Positions 14,646-22,104 of a stretch of DNA of 53,360 nt are shown in pieces. How positions within the stretch are numbered: the first letter of the stretch is position 1; each line of letters begins with the position of its first letter. This stretch comes from an uncultured Paracoccus sp. Lineage in GTDB: Bacteria; Pseudomonadota; Alphaproteobacteria; Rhodobacterales; Rhodobacteraceae. The notes under the pieces were generated by a model. The model was given only the letters and a program-made list of their open reading frames with translations, made no database searches and was not told where the DNA came from. The stretch spans positions 1 through 53,360 of the forward strand of contig NZ_CANKWH010000019.1 in NCBI RefSeq assembly GCF_947487305.1, read 5' to 3'. The translations under genes and the position numbers were made by a program.

Positions 14646-15440
14646 TCAATCGCATTGCCAGATGGCACGGTCCTGGACCGGCGCGGTGCTGCGCAGCAGC
14701 TCGCGCGTCCGGGCACGGGCCTCTTCCTCGGCCTGCGCGGGACGGCGGGCAGCGTCCTTCTGCTTCGCGAAGGGATCGCCATGCAGACCCAAGAACACCG
14801 GCGCAGCTGCAGTATAGGACTGCTCGAACACCTCAAGCGAAAGGCTGTTGCCGTTGATGACGCGCCCGGCGATGCCGCGTGTGCTGATCTGGATATAGGC
14901 CATGTGGAAGGTGCTGCGCGACAGTTCGATCGCCTCAACCCAGATATGCCGTGCCGGGTCAAAGCCCTAGATCTCCAGTGCATCGGCCAGCGCCAGAACC
15001 ATGCCACCGGCACCGGCGGCGGGTTCTGACACAGTGATGAAGCCCTGCGCCTCAATCTGGCCAGCGGTATCGCCAAGGCTTATTTCAGCCATCAGGCGGC
15101 TGACCTCATAGGGCGTGAAAAACTGCCCGAGGCCGGCATCGAGCGCGCCAATCTCGGCCGCAACCTGGCCAATGAAGTCGATGCCGCCGCCAGCAATGGC
15201 CTCGATGGCGGTGGCCATCATTTCGGGCATGCGCCGCACATCGTCCTTGTTCGGAAACCTGCCGACGCAGGCCATATAGTCCGCTTCAAGCCGGTCCCGC
15301 TGATCGGCGAAGGGCGAGGCGCGCTTGGCCAGCGCGCAATAGGCAATTTCGCAGAAGAGGCGAAAGATCTCGGTGCGGGTTTTCGACCGGTCGAACTGAT
15401 CGAGGGCGCGCAGGAATGCGGTCACGCCGGGATGGGCCAT
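14646..15440 (-). pseudogene. N6-adenine-type DNA methylase with in-frame amber codon
   Basis: One reading frame from ATG 15440 to 14646 codes for about 264 residues, but TAG at 14969-14967 splits it into 157 and about 106 residues. Before the stop it has the helical N domain and FFTPYEVSRLMAEIS, then VSEPAAGAGGMVLALADALE, which is the SAM-binding motif I of the HsdM/N6_Mtase group. After the stop GFDPARHIWVEAIELS and MAYIQISTRGIAGRVINGNSL continue the same fold. So the TAG most likely replaces CAG. I see no clear (N/D)PP(Y/F) catalytic motif; GDPF near the end is the nearest. It may be a dead gene, a suppressed one, or two pieces that still associate. Confidence 0.8.
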
Positions 15441-15468
15441 GTCAAGAACCTTGTGGGGATGGGGCAGG

Positions 15469-15492
15469 GCGCCGCGCCGTCAGGCGCGGCGC
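15469..15492 (-). terminator. GC hairpin before the methylase gene
   Basis: Perfect 10-base-pair stem GCGCCGCGCC / GGCGCGGCGC with loop GTCA, 7 bases after the stop at 15500 and 28 bases before the methylase ATG. Confidence 0.5.
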
Positions 15493-15499
15493 GCGGGCA

Positions 15500-15814
15500 T
15501 CACTGATCGCGCGATGCGCTCAGGGCCAGCATGATCGTGGGCCTGTTGGCGGCCACATCATTGCTGATCTGATCATAGGGCTTCGACCAATCGACCGGCG
15601 TTTGCAGAAGTGCGTCCATGATCGCGAAAGCACCTTTCCGGGTGGGGCGATCGCCGCCCCGACCGCCGCCGATGCTCATGCCGGATGCGACATGAACGAC
15701 CTTCCAGCGTTTGTGCTGCTTGAAAACGCCAAGCCCAGACCGGCAATAGGCGGTCACTGTCTGGTCGCCATAGATACTGTTCGGGATGGTGATCATCTGT
15801 TGTGCATGGGTCAT
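15500..15814 (-). CDS. Conserved plasmid protein, unknown
   Basis: A 104-residue protein. It starts MTHAQQMITIPNSIYGDQTVTAYC, has a basic middle (FKQHKRWKVVHVASGMSIGGGRGGDR) with a Gly/Arg turn, and ends in a helical acidic stretch (DALLQTPVDWSKPYDQISNDV). Not a family I can name. It lies between two GC hairpins in the minus-strand operon 17104-14646, so it is probably cotranscribed with the DUF6927 gene upstream and the methylase downstream. Confidence 0.7.
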   Translation of the reverse strand: MTHAQQMITIPNSIYGDQTVTAYCRSGLGVFKQHKRWKVVHVASGMSIGGGRGGDRPTRKGAFAIMDALLQTPVDWSKPYDQISNDVAANRPTIMLALSASRDQ

Positions 15815-15850
15815 GACATTGATCCTTGAATGTCAGGGATTGCGGGTGCC

Positions 15851-15870
15851 GCCGCGCCATCGGGCACGGC
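15851..15870 (-). terminator. Intergenic hairpin after the DUF6927 gene
   Basis: 8-base-pair stem GCCGTGCC / GGCGCGGC on the minus strand with a 4-base loop; its one wobble pairs (U-G) only in minus-strand RNA, so it acts in the operon transcript. No T tract. Confidence 0.45.
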
Positions 15871-15879
15871 GCTGCCGGG

Positions 15880-16476
15880 TCAGATGCGGATCCAATCGCG
15901 GGACATGATGTTGCTGATGGAATAGCGCCCGCCGTTCTCGGTGCTGATGAACACCGTCCGGTTGCTGCGCCCCCATTTTTCTTTTGTGACGCGGAAGGTC
16001 TGCAACTCGGCGCCATCCGAAAACCGCAAGGGCGTTGACAGGCGGATCACGTCACCGGCTTTCAGGCGGCGGTTCGTGCGTGCGGCATAGTCGCGGCAGC
16101 GTAGCCGCCATGCGAGGGCAAAATCGGCATTGGTCGGTGACAAGAGGTCCAGTAGCTTCGCCGGGGCCTCGGCCTGATTGGGTCCGCTGGTTTCGTCCAT
16201 GTCCTTATAGCCCCACTCGCCCTTGCTGGTTGTGGTCAGGAACACGGCGGCGAAGGTATAGCCGCCCGTAGCGTCGGTCTCGAAATGCCCGGTCGGGTCG
16301 CGCCCGGTATCCAGCCGACCAACAGCAGGTTCAGCGCGGATCGCCGCATACCAGACCGAGCCCTTGCGGCTGATCAGGACGGGATAACCCCGTCCTTTCT
16401 CGCTGTCCCAGGTGCAGAGCCGGGCGATTTCATCGCGGATGCAGGCGGGGGTGTCGGGATAGATGAGCCAGCCCAT
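15880..16476 (-). CDS. DUF6927 family protein
   Basis: A 198-residue protein starting MGWLIYPDTPACIRDEIARL. It contains VWYAAIRA, YTFAAVFLTTTS, GEWGYKDMDETSGP, and ILDLL-type DLLSPTN followed by ALAWRLRCRDYA, a pattern I recognise as DUF6927. The C-terminal 50 residues have a small beta-barrel look (LKAGDVIRLSTPLRFSDG, FRVTKEKWGRSNRTVFIS). Such proteins are common on plasmids; function unknown. It begins 1 base after the upstream stop at 16478, so the two genes are tightly coupled. Confidence 0.8.
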   Translation of the reverse strand: MGWLIYPDTPACIRDEIARLCTWDSEKGRGYPVLISRKGSVWYAAIRAEPAVGRLDTGRDPTGHFETDATGGYTFAAVFLTTTSKGEWGYKDMDETSGPNQAEAPAKLLDLLSPTNADFALAWRLRCRDYAARTNRRLKAGDVIRLSTPLRFSDGAELQTFRVTKEKWGRSNRTVFISTENGGRYSISNIMSRDWIRI

Positions 16477-16477
16477 A

Positions 16478-17104
16478 TCAGCCCCTCCGCGTGTCGAGGG
16501 CGAACAGGATCAGGTCACGCAGTTCTTCCAGCGGATGCACATCAGCATCATCCATACGTGCGGCAGGATCATTCTGATCGGGGATTTCATCCAGTATGCG
16601 CTGTGCCAGCAGGTCGACCAGATCGGGCAGGCGGGTATTGGCATAAGCGTGTGACAGGTCGCGGTATTCGACCAGTTCGCCGGTCAGGTCCACGATCCGG
16701 GCGAGGGTTTCGCCGATCTCGCCCCAAGGGGCATCATGGACAATCTGCCATTCTTCGGCGTCCCGGTGAAACCCATAGACCGACCAGAAATCATGCTCGC
16801 CGGGATCGCAGACTTCGATACTGCCACCCATGTCGCGGACGGGGGACAGGCGGAAGCCTGAGAAGGCAAAGATGGTCGTGCCGCACGGCAGCCCGTTGAA
16901 ATGCTGCGCCAGCGCGGCTTGGTCAATCTGCTGACCAGCCCGGCGATACCGAACGGCGCTAACCCATTTGCCAGCATCGGCTGCCTTCGCGCGCAGATCG
17001 TCCAGCGTGAAGGTGCCGAGATAGTCCCCGGTCACATCGAACGCGGCCCAGAGATTGAGCCAGCGGCCTTCGTTACGGGTCAGGCCATCAAAATTGTGAA
17101 ACAT
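16478..17104 (-). CDS. Conserved plasmid protein, first gene after repeat copy 2
   Basis: A 208-residue acidic protein. The N terminus (MFHNFDGLTRNEGRWLNLWAAFDVTG) and the central SGFRLSPVRDMGGSIEVCDPGEHDFWSVYGFH look like a mixed alpha-beta domain; the C terminus is helical. No family recognised. ATG 17104 is preferred to ATG 17110 because GGAAG stands 6 bases before it and the GTCGCAAA box is then 13 bases upstream, as at the other three sites. It heads the operon 17104-14646. Confidence 0.7.
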   Translation of the reverse strand: MFHNFDGLTRNEGRWLNLWAAFDVTGDYLGTFTLDDLRAKAADAGKWVSAVRYRRAGQQIDQAALAQHFNGLPCGTTIFAFSGFRLSPVRDMGGSIEVCDPGEHDFWSVYGFHRDAEEWQIVHDAPWGEIGETLARIVDLTGELVEYRDLSHAYANTRLPDLVDLLAQRILDEIPDQNDPAARMDDADVHPLEELRDLILFALDTRRG

Positions 17105-17117
17105 GGTCATCTTCCAT

Positions 17118-17125
17118 TTTGCGAC
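17118..17125 (-). promoter_or_regulatory. GTCGCAAA box, fourth site
   Basis: Minus-strand GTCGCAAA at the start of repeat copy 2, 13 bases before ATG 17104. Confidence 0.4.
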
Positions 17126-17493
17126 GGTCCCGCCTTGGTCGTTGCCTTGTGCGGGGTGCCCATCATCGGGCGGGGTTTCTGGCGAGGTCGCGGGGACCGC
17201 GCGCCTCTCCTGAAACCCTGCCTCCCGGCGAGGGCAGGAGGGGGACCCGATCAGGGGTCGGCCGTAGGGGCGAGGGGAGGGGGATCACCCGGCCTGCACG
17301 GAGCGCGCCGCGCGAAGGAAGGCCGGGGACACCCCTTGCCCCGTCAAGCGGACGCGCCCTTGAACGGGGGAACCGGCGGTTCCCATGACGGCTGCGGAAC
17401 GCGGCCAAACAAAAGCCGGGGCGTTCGGTTTTGTCCGAATCCCCCGGCTGGCGTGGCCCGCGATATGCGGGCCTCCATCGATCTTCATGGCCG
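17118..17493. repeat. Structured intergenic repeat, copy 2
   Basis: Second copy of the element at 1995-2367, in the same orientation and again directly before a minus-strand operon. The stems are kept: the 17-base palindrome at 17368-17384 is identical; CCGGGGCGTTCGG / CCGAATCCCCCGG at 17416-17447 has the same arms but a wholly different loop (TTTTGT against CATCGC); and the last hairpin (17457-17471) has C-G where copy 1 has T-A, a compensatory change. An inner hairpin near 17190-17205 gains bases on both sides of its loop. This pattern points to selection on structure. Confidence 0.85.
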
Positions 17494-17539
17494 TCCGGAA
17501 ATGCTTGTCCCGTGATCAGAAGTTGCTGATGATCATTCG

Positions 17540-18181
17540 ATGACACCGACCCGACAATTCATCCTTGCCGCACTCTTCATCGCCACGGCTTCGACAGCCG
17601 CCCTCGCGCAGACGCGCGTGGTGGATGGCGATACCTTCGATCTCGACGGGCTTCGCATCAGAATCAATGGGATAGATGCCCCGGAATTTGGGCAGCGCTG
17701 TGGCGATTGGGATTGCGGCCAGGCGGCGCTGGAACATCTCGACGCGCTGATCTCGGCAGGCACGGTCAGTTGCGAGGCGCTGGACCAGGACAAATACGGG
17801 CGCACAATTGCGCGCTGTGACGTCGAGGGGCAGGATCTCGGTGACGCCATGATCGCGGCGGGCCTGGCCCGCGCCTTCACGCGCTATTCAGATGATTATG
17901 TCGGTGCAGAGGAAACCGCTCGGGTCGCGGCGGTCGGGATCTGGCAGGGTGATTACGAGACGCCTTGGGATTTCCGGGAACGGAAATGGGCCGAAGCCGC
18001 GCAGAAGGCGCCGGAGGGCTGTCCGATCAAGGGGAATATTTCGTCGGGTGGCAAGATTTACCACGCGCCATGGTCGCCGTGGTATGGAAAGACCCGGATC
18101 AATGTCTCAAAGGGCGAACGCTGGTTCTGCTCCGAGAATGAGGCGATCGCAGCGGGCTGGCGAGCTCCGGTCTGGCGGTGA
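17540..18181 (+). CDS. Secreted thermonuclease (SNase-like) family protein
   Basis: A 213-residue protein with a signal peptide ending ALAQ near residue 24. The staphylococcal-nuclease-like fold follows: RVVDGDTFDLDGLRIRINGIDAPEFGQRC (metal-binding Asp and catalytic Arg and Glu positions), then LDQDKYGRTIARC with the second Arg, and LGDAMIAAGLARAF. The C-terminal 55 residues (CPIKGNISSGGKIYHAPWSPWYG and WFCSENEAIAAGWR) form the small sunset domain often attached to such nucleases. It probably acts in the periplasm or outside as a calcium-dependent nuclease. The Excalibur lipoprotein gene follows 44 bases later. Start ATG has a plausible context. Confidence 0.9.
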   Translation: MTPTRQFILAALFIATASTAALAQTRVVDGDTFDLDGLRIRINGIDAPEFGQRCGDWDCGQAALEHLDALISAGTVSCEALDQDKYGRTIARCDVEGQDLGDAMIAAGLARAFTRYSDDYVGAEETARVAAVGIWQGDYETPWDFRERKWAEAAQKAPEGCPIKGNISSGGKIYHAPWSPWYGKTRINVSKGERWFCSENEAIAAGWRAPVWR

Positions 18182-18225
18182 ACATTGTTTTTGAAATTGT
18201 CTTTCAAAGCATAGAGGACGAGCAG

Positions 18226-18834
18226 ATGACGAGACCCAGTATAAGTTCCAGCCTGCTTGCAGCGAGCCTTGTTGTATTGGGCGCATGCGCCCCCGCCCCT
18301 GCGCCAGTCGGTTACCAGTATCTGTCCACCCCGACACTTTGGGGGGAATTATCGCGCGCGAGTGACACGAAGGAAATTATGCTGATCGAGTCGGAGCTGG
18401 CTGTCAGGGGGCAAACACGATCGCCCGACGGCACGGAATATATAGGACGTCGTACAGCTGGGACCGTTGGCAGGACAACCTATAGTCGCATGGTTGATAA
18501 TATGGCTGCTGGTTCAGGAGCATCGCCGAGCAACGACAAAGATTGCTCTGATTTTTCGTCAGGTGCAGCCGCACAGCGCTTCTTCATCGCCGAAGGCGGC
18601 CCGACAAGAGATCCACATAGGCTGGATGGCGATGGCGATGGCAACGCCTGTGACTGGGGGAGGTCCCTCAGCTCAAGCGTGTCGAATTATCGGCGCTACA
18701 CGACATTACAGAACAGAGCAATAAGGCCGTCATATACCCCGCGCAGGCAAAGCTCTTCCACCTGCTATACTGGCCCGAGGGGCGGTACATACACGATCAC
18801 GGCGAGCGGCAATAAAAACTATAGCGGTTGCTAG
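18226..18834 (+). CDS. Excalibur-domain lipoprotein
   Basis: A 202-residue lipoprotein: hydrophobic signal ending VVLGAC, with Cys at residue 21 as the lipidation site. Residues about 100-145 form an Excalibur calcium-binding domain (DKDCSDFSSGAAAQRFF, then DPHRLDGDGDGNACDW), with the DxDxDGxxCE/D-like loop. A Ser/Arg linker leads to a C-terminal module CYTGPRGGTYTITASGNKNYSGC that begins and ends in Cys. GAGGACGAG precedes the ATG; a longer start at 18178 adds an unlikely N terminus. It follows the nuclease gene closely, and Excalibur modules are often linked to secreted nucleases, so the two may work as a pair at the cell surface. Confidence 0.85.
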   Translation: MTRPSISSSLLAASLVVLGACAPAPAPVGYQYLSTPTLWGELSRASDTKEIMLIESELAVRGQTRSPDGTEYIGRRTAGTVGRTTYSRMVDNMAAGSGASPSNDKDCSDFSSGAAAQRFFIAEGGPTRDPHRLDGDGDGNACDWGRSLSSSVSNYRRYTTLQNRAIRPSYTPRRQSSSTCYTGPRGGTYTITASGNKNYSGC

Positions 18835-19337
18835 ATCTGAGCGCTGACTAAGCGATTAGCCCCGCCCGAAGAACACCGGATATGGCACATGTAGGCGGAA
18901 CGCAGATGCGCCCGCATTGTCGTTGCGTCGGCCGGTGACGTCGGTTGCGTGGCGCGGCCCAGCTGGGCGGAACCCGACTAACCAGATATCGACTGCTTGA
19001 CCCCAATGTGACAGAGCCGAACGCAGGGGCGACGATGCGGGTGATGTGGATGATCCGCGCGGACAACGTTGCGCTTGACGACTCACCCCGTGTGATCGCG
19101 CAGAATTTCTCGGCGCGTGATTCCAGCTCACAAGTCACGACGTCAGCCCGGTGGAAATCCTGTCAGGTTCGCGCAGGGCCTGCCTTGGCCGTCCGGAGAT
19201 CAGTGGATCGTCGGCCGGGTGATTGGTCTCGCCGCGCGCATCTGCCGTCGGGCCCGGCTGCAGGACAGGACCGCCTCATGGATCTCGGTTTCCATGATCC
19301 GGGTCAGGTCACGCATATGTCTGAAGGTTGCCTCGAG
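18835..19337. other. Non-coding region
   Basis: About 500 bases between convergent genes. Open frames on both strands are long but Arg/Pro-rich shadows with no ribosome site. No insertion-sequence end or RNA gene recognised. Confidence 0.4.
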
Positions 19338-19946
19338 TTAGTTGCGGTCACCGGCTGTGGGATCTCGCGCGACGAGGTCCGAGATGCCCGCCATCATCGC
19401 GCGCAGTTCGCCCAGATGCCCGACAGCCTCATGGGCCCGCTCGGGCAGATCGATGGCATCCTGCCCGTTGAAGATCCCCTCGACAAATCCATCCAGCTCC
19501 TCACGGCGCACGCGGGCAAACTGGCCCAGATTTGCGGCAGTAGCATCTCTTGGCAGCCGGGTGAGCCGAAACGGCTGGCTGCGCTTCTGATGTCGGGTCA
19601 GGTCGTTCCACAATCCCTGCACCAGAACGTCAAGGAGTTCGTTGAGCTCGTCCATGCTCTCGAAGCTGGGGAACGCACCGCCCCACAATCCCTTGATGAC
19701 CGGCAAGGGTGAAACCGACATCGCCGGCGTGGCGATGCTGCCGAGAAATCGCGTGCGCACCTCGTGAAACGGCACCGGGCATGCATGCCTTCGCAGCACG
19801 GCCCGAGCGACCTTCTCCAATGCTCCCGTGGCACTCGTCTTCATGGCGGCCCCGAACAGTTCGGCCAGACTCGTCGCCGGGCGACGGCGGATCACCAATT
19901 GATAGGCGCGCACCGGCCAGAATCGCAATGCCAGAATCTCGCGCAA
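19338..19946 (-). CDS. Conserved plasmid protein, unknown
   Basis: A 202-residue, helix-rich, basic protein: ALRFWPVRAYQLVIRRRPATSLAELFGAAMK at the N terminus, a middle FLGSIATPAMSVSPLPVIKGLWGG, then acidic helices (FESMDELNELLDVLVQGLWNDL) and HQKRSQPFRLTRLP. Its composition is protein-like throughout. I do not recognise a named family. It lies near repC, so a role in plasmid maintenance is possible but unproven. The start is TTG at 19946 (GGGCGGG just upstream); the ATG at residue 35 is the alternative. Confidence 0.65.
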   Translation of the reverse strand: MREILALRFWPVRAYQLVIRRRPATSLAELFGAAMKTSATGALEKVARAVLRRHACPVPFHEVRTRFLGSIATPAMSVSPLPVIKGLWGGAFPSFESMDELNELLDVLVQGLWNDLTRHQKRSQPFRLTRLPRDATAANLGQFARVRREELDGFVEGIFNGQDAIDLPERAHEAVGHLGELRAMMAGISDLVARDPTAGDRN

Positions 19947-20018
19947 TCCCGCCCGGCAGATTGATCATGTTCCTGCTATGTTCTATGCTCGATAGCAAGC
20001 CAATCAGGGAGTAATGTC

Positions 20019-20312
20019 GTGGAGACCACAAGCTTCGCCCTGCCCGCCACGCCCCGGCAGATTGCCTATGCACGCTCGCTGGCACTGCGGAACCAGACCC
20101 TCCTGCTCTGGGAGGTCCAGCAAGACCGCCGGACCATCAGCGCATGGATCGAGGCCCAGGCCGGGCGGAAGCCTGTACCCCGGGACAATCGGCCCTCCTC
20201 GAAGCAGGTTGCCTTCGCCGAGCGCCTCGCCCGGATCAAGCAACGCGCCGTTCCTGACGAATGCTTCCGCGACAAGGGGCTGATGTCTAAATGGATCGAC
20301 GGGAACAAGTGA
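20019..20312 (+). CDS. Small conserved plasmid protein
   Basis: A 97-residue protein built of two similar halves: ATPRQIAYARSLALRNQTLL near residues 10-29 and PSSKQVAFAERLARIKQRAV near 59-78. Both have (P/S)-(R/K)-Q-(I/V)-A-(Y/F)-A, and they are followed by ISAWIE and MSKWID respectively. So it is an internal duplication of a helix-turn-helix-sized unit. I know this pattern from Rhodobacterales plasmids but not a function. Start is GTG with AGGGAG 8-9 bases upstream; the overlapping ATG frame is a shadow. Confidence 0.7.
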   Translation: METTSFALPATPRQIAYARSLALRNQTLLLWEVQQDRRTISAWIEAQAGRKPVPRDNRPSSKQVAFAERLARIKQRAVPDECFRDKGLMSKWIDGNK

Positions 20313-20483
20313 CACCAACAGTGGCCAGCTGTGCCCGCCCCGCGGGACGAAATAGCCTGATCGAGGCGGGTCGCGTGATGCGAATGGCGCCGTGCCCAAT
20401 CATCAGCCGGCCGAATCCATCCTGCGGCACCGATTCAGGAAAGTCATTGGACGCGGTGTCGGTGCCGCAGGCAACCTGCCACC

Positions 20484-20723
20484 ATGCATGAGCCCGTCCA
20501 TCTGACCCGCTGTGATCCGCTGTGCAACATGGCACGGTTCTACCGGCTGGAGATCGCCCCCGATCTCTTCGGCGGAGCGGTTCTGCTGCGGCAATGGGGC
20601 CGGATCGGGACCGAGGGTCAGGGCCGGCGCGACTGGTATTCCGAAGCTGGGGCCGCCCGCGCTGCCTGCGATGGCTGGATCAGGCGGAAGTGCGCCCGGG
20701 GCTACCAGACCGGTGGCGAGTAA
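20484..20723 (+). CDS. WGR-domain protein
   Basis: A 79-residue protein that is essentially a single WGR domain. NMARFYRLEIAPDLFGG leads into LLRQWGRIGTEGQGRRDWYS, which contains the W-G-R triad and the conserved G, then a helix (EAGAARAACDGWIRRKCARGY). WGR domains bind nucleic acid in poly(ADP-ribose) polymerases and in many small plasmid proteins. It ends 5 bases before the stop of the convergent repC gene, so it lies in the replication region. The first 14 residues may be an extension; MARFYR is a possible alternative start. Confidence 0.85.
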   Translation: MHEPVHLTRCDPLCNMARFYRLEIAPDLFGGAVLLRQWGRIGTEGQGRRDWYSEAGAARAACDGWIRRKCARGYQTGGE

Positions 20724-20728
20724 CGGCC

Positions 20729-21997
20729 TCACACCTTTGCCAACGGGCCACAGTCCCGATCGAGCTTCCATCGCCTGAGCGCCATGAGACTGCCCTGCAG
20801 GTTCAGTTGCCCACGCTGTGCGCTGCGGGTCAGAACCCGCAACATGGCGCCGGGCTTTCGCACCGGATTGACGGTGCGGAAGCGATTGGCATCGACGATC
20901 AGCACGACCAGGGCCGCGGCGAGATTGCCCATGGTTTCGGCCGCCTCCTCCCAGGCAGAGGGATGAATGCCGAGATCGGGCAGGATCGCGATCGCCGCCC
21001 TGATGAACGCCCGCTCGGTCAGCATGCCATCCCCTCGGTGAGCCATATCGAGGCATAACCGCATGTCATCGGAGGCCATCAGGTAGAGCTGGTCGGCACT
21101 GTAGGTTTCGGGCGCTTCGGGCCTGCAGCGGGTTTCTGGAGGAACAGACTGCTTTCCCGTGCCGCTTTCTGCCGCCGGCGCGTGATCCGCAAGGCCGCTC
21201 ATGGTTCTCGGCCGTGCCTCGGGCAGCCGTCTTGCACTGGAGCCGCCAGAAGAGACAGATATCTTTAGGATTGTCTTTTGTATCGCCGGAACCCCGGCTT
21301 CCGCCACGCCGGAAGAATCTGCGCGACATGCCCGCGCTTCGGAGAGCCTTTCGCAGACACGCTGGATCTCCTCTAGGTGGGCCTCGAGGCCGGCGATCGT
21401 CCGAAACGACGCGTAGCGCCGTGGCCAGCCGGAATAGGATCTGAGCGCCTCGGTCACTGCCGGATGCTTCGGGTCCGTTTCGAGCATCTCCTCGATCCTG
21501 CGCCGCAGATCGCGCTTCAGGGCCGAACATTCGAGACGCAGGGACTGGAACCGGCGCCCTTCCGTCCGCCGCAGGGCATCGATCTCCATCAGCTCAGCGA
21601 TCCGGCCGATGAGCGGGGCAAGGTTGAGACCGAGACGGCGGCCGCCCGCGAGCTCAACGCCGGACCGGTGGCCATCGGCCGCGGTATCGATCGCCAGGAG
21701 CCCAATGGCTTCCAGCTGGCGTTCATGGGCGCGCAGCGCGCGATCGGTGATACCGAGTTCGGCGGCCAGATCCTGTTGCGCGCGAAAGCACACGGGATCG
21801 CGGCCGGGATCGGTCCAGTCCTTGACGGCGGTCGAACGCATCATTCGCAGAAGAGCCTCACGGCGGGCAAAGCCAATGCCAAAGGCGAGGCAGGCATGGC
21901 GCTCGATCAATTCGACCAGGTGGTTGAAGCTCAGGCCGTCCGGCAAGACCGGCCGTGACACTCTGGCTGTGGCGGTGTCTGCGTCGCTGATGATCAT
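20729..21997 (-). CDS. repC: Plasmid replication initiator RepC
   Basis: A 422-residue RepC of the repABC type. The N-terminal domain has the conserved HACLAFGIGFARREALLRMM, DWTDPGRDPVCFRAQQDLAAELGITDRALRAHERQLEAIGLL and the GRRLGLNLAPLI stretch, which form the winged-helix DNA-binding part. A variable linker (about 230-300) is followed by the helical C-terminal domain (FIRAAIAILPDLGI, AAALVVLIVDANRF, GAMLRVLTRSAQRGQLNL). Size is normal. In known repABC plasmids RepC binds an origin inside its own gene. There is no repA or repB upstream in this window; the upstream region instead has the antisense RNA candidate at 22105. Ribosome site GGGAGC. Confidence 0.93.
   Translation of the reverse strand: MIISDADTATARVSRPVLPDGLSFNHLVELIERHACLAFGIGFARREALLRMMRSTAVKDWTDPGRDPVCFRAQQDLAAELGITDRALRAHERQLEAIGLLAIDTAADGHRSGVELAGGRRLGLNLAPLIGRIAELMEIDALRRTEGRRFQSLRLECSALKRDLRRRIEEMLETDPKHPAVTEALRSYSGWPRRYASFRTIAGLEAHLEEIQRVCERLSEARACRADSSGVAEAGVPAIQKTILKISVSSGGSSARRLPEARPRTMSGLADHAPAAESGTGKQSVPPETRCRPEAPETYSADQLYLMASDDMRLCLDMAHRGDGMLTERAFIRAAIAILPDLGIHPSAWEEAAETMGNLAAALVVLIVDANRFRTVNPVRKPGAMLRVLTRSAQRGQLNLQGSLMALRRWKLDRDCGPLAKV
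21245..21292. other. Candidate replication origin inside repC
   Basis: A markedly AT-rich patch in the GC-rich repC gene, coding for AIQKTILKISVSS in the variable linker. In characterised repABC plasmids oriV lies within repC near such a stretch. Location is by analogy; no iterons were seen. Confidence 0.45.
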
Positions 21998-22069
21998 CTT
22001 GCTGCTCCCGTCAGGATCAGGCGCAGGAGGTCCGGGCAGATCTTCTCTGGTCGCGCAGGCGCGTTTTGC

Positions 22070-22098
22070 TTGATCTGCGTGTCGGGAGGGGCTACACT
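22070..22098 (+). promoter_or_regulatory. Promoter of the RepC antisense RNA
   Basis: TTGATC (22070-22075), 17-base spacer, TACACT (22093-22098), pointing right, away from repC and antisense to its leader. Confidence 0.55.
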
Positions 22099-22104
22099 AA
22101 ATCC

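Noticed and set aside
18945..19712. 255-codon plus-strand frame
   Set aside because: Overlaps the better supported gene at 19338-19946 on the other strand and has no recognisable start.
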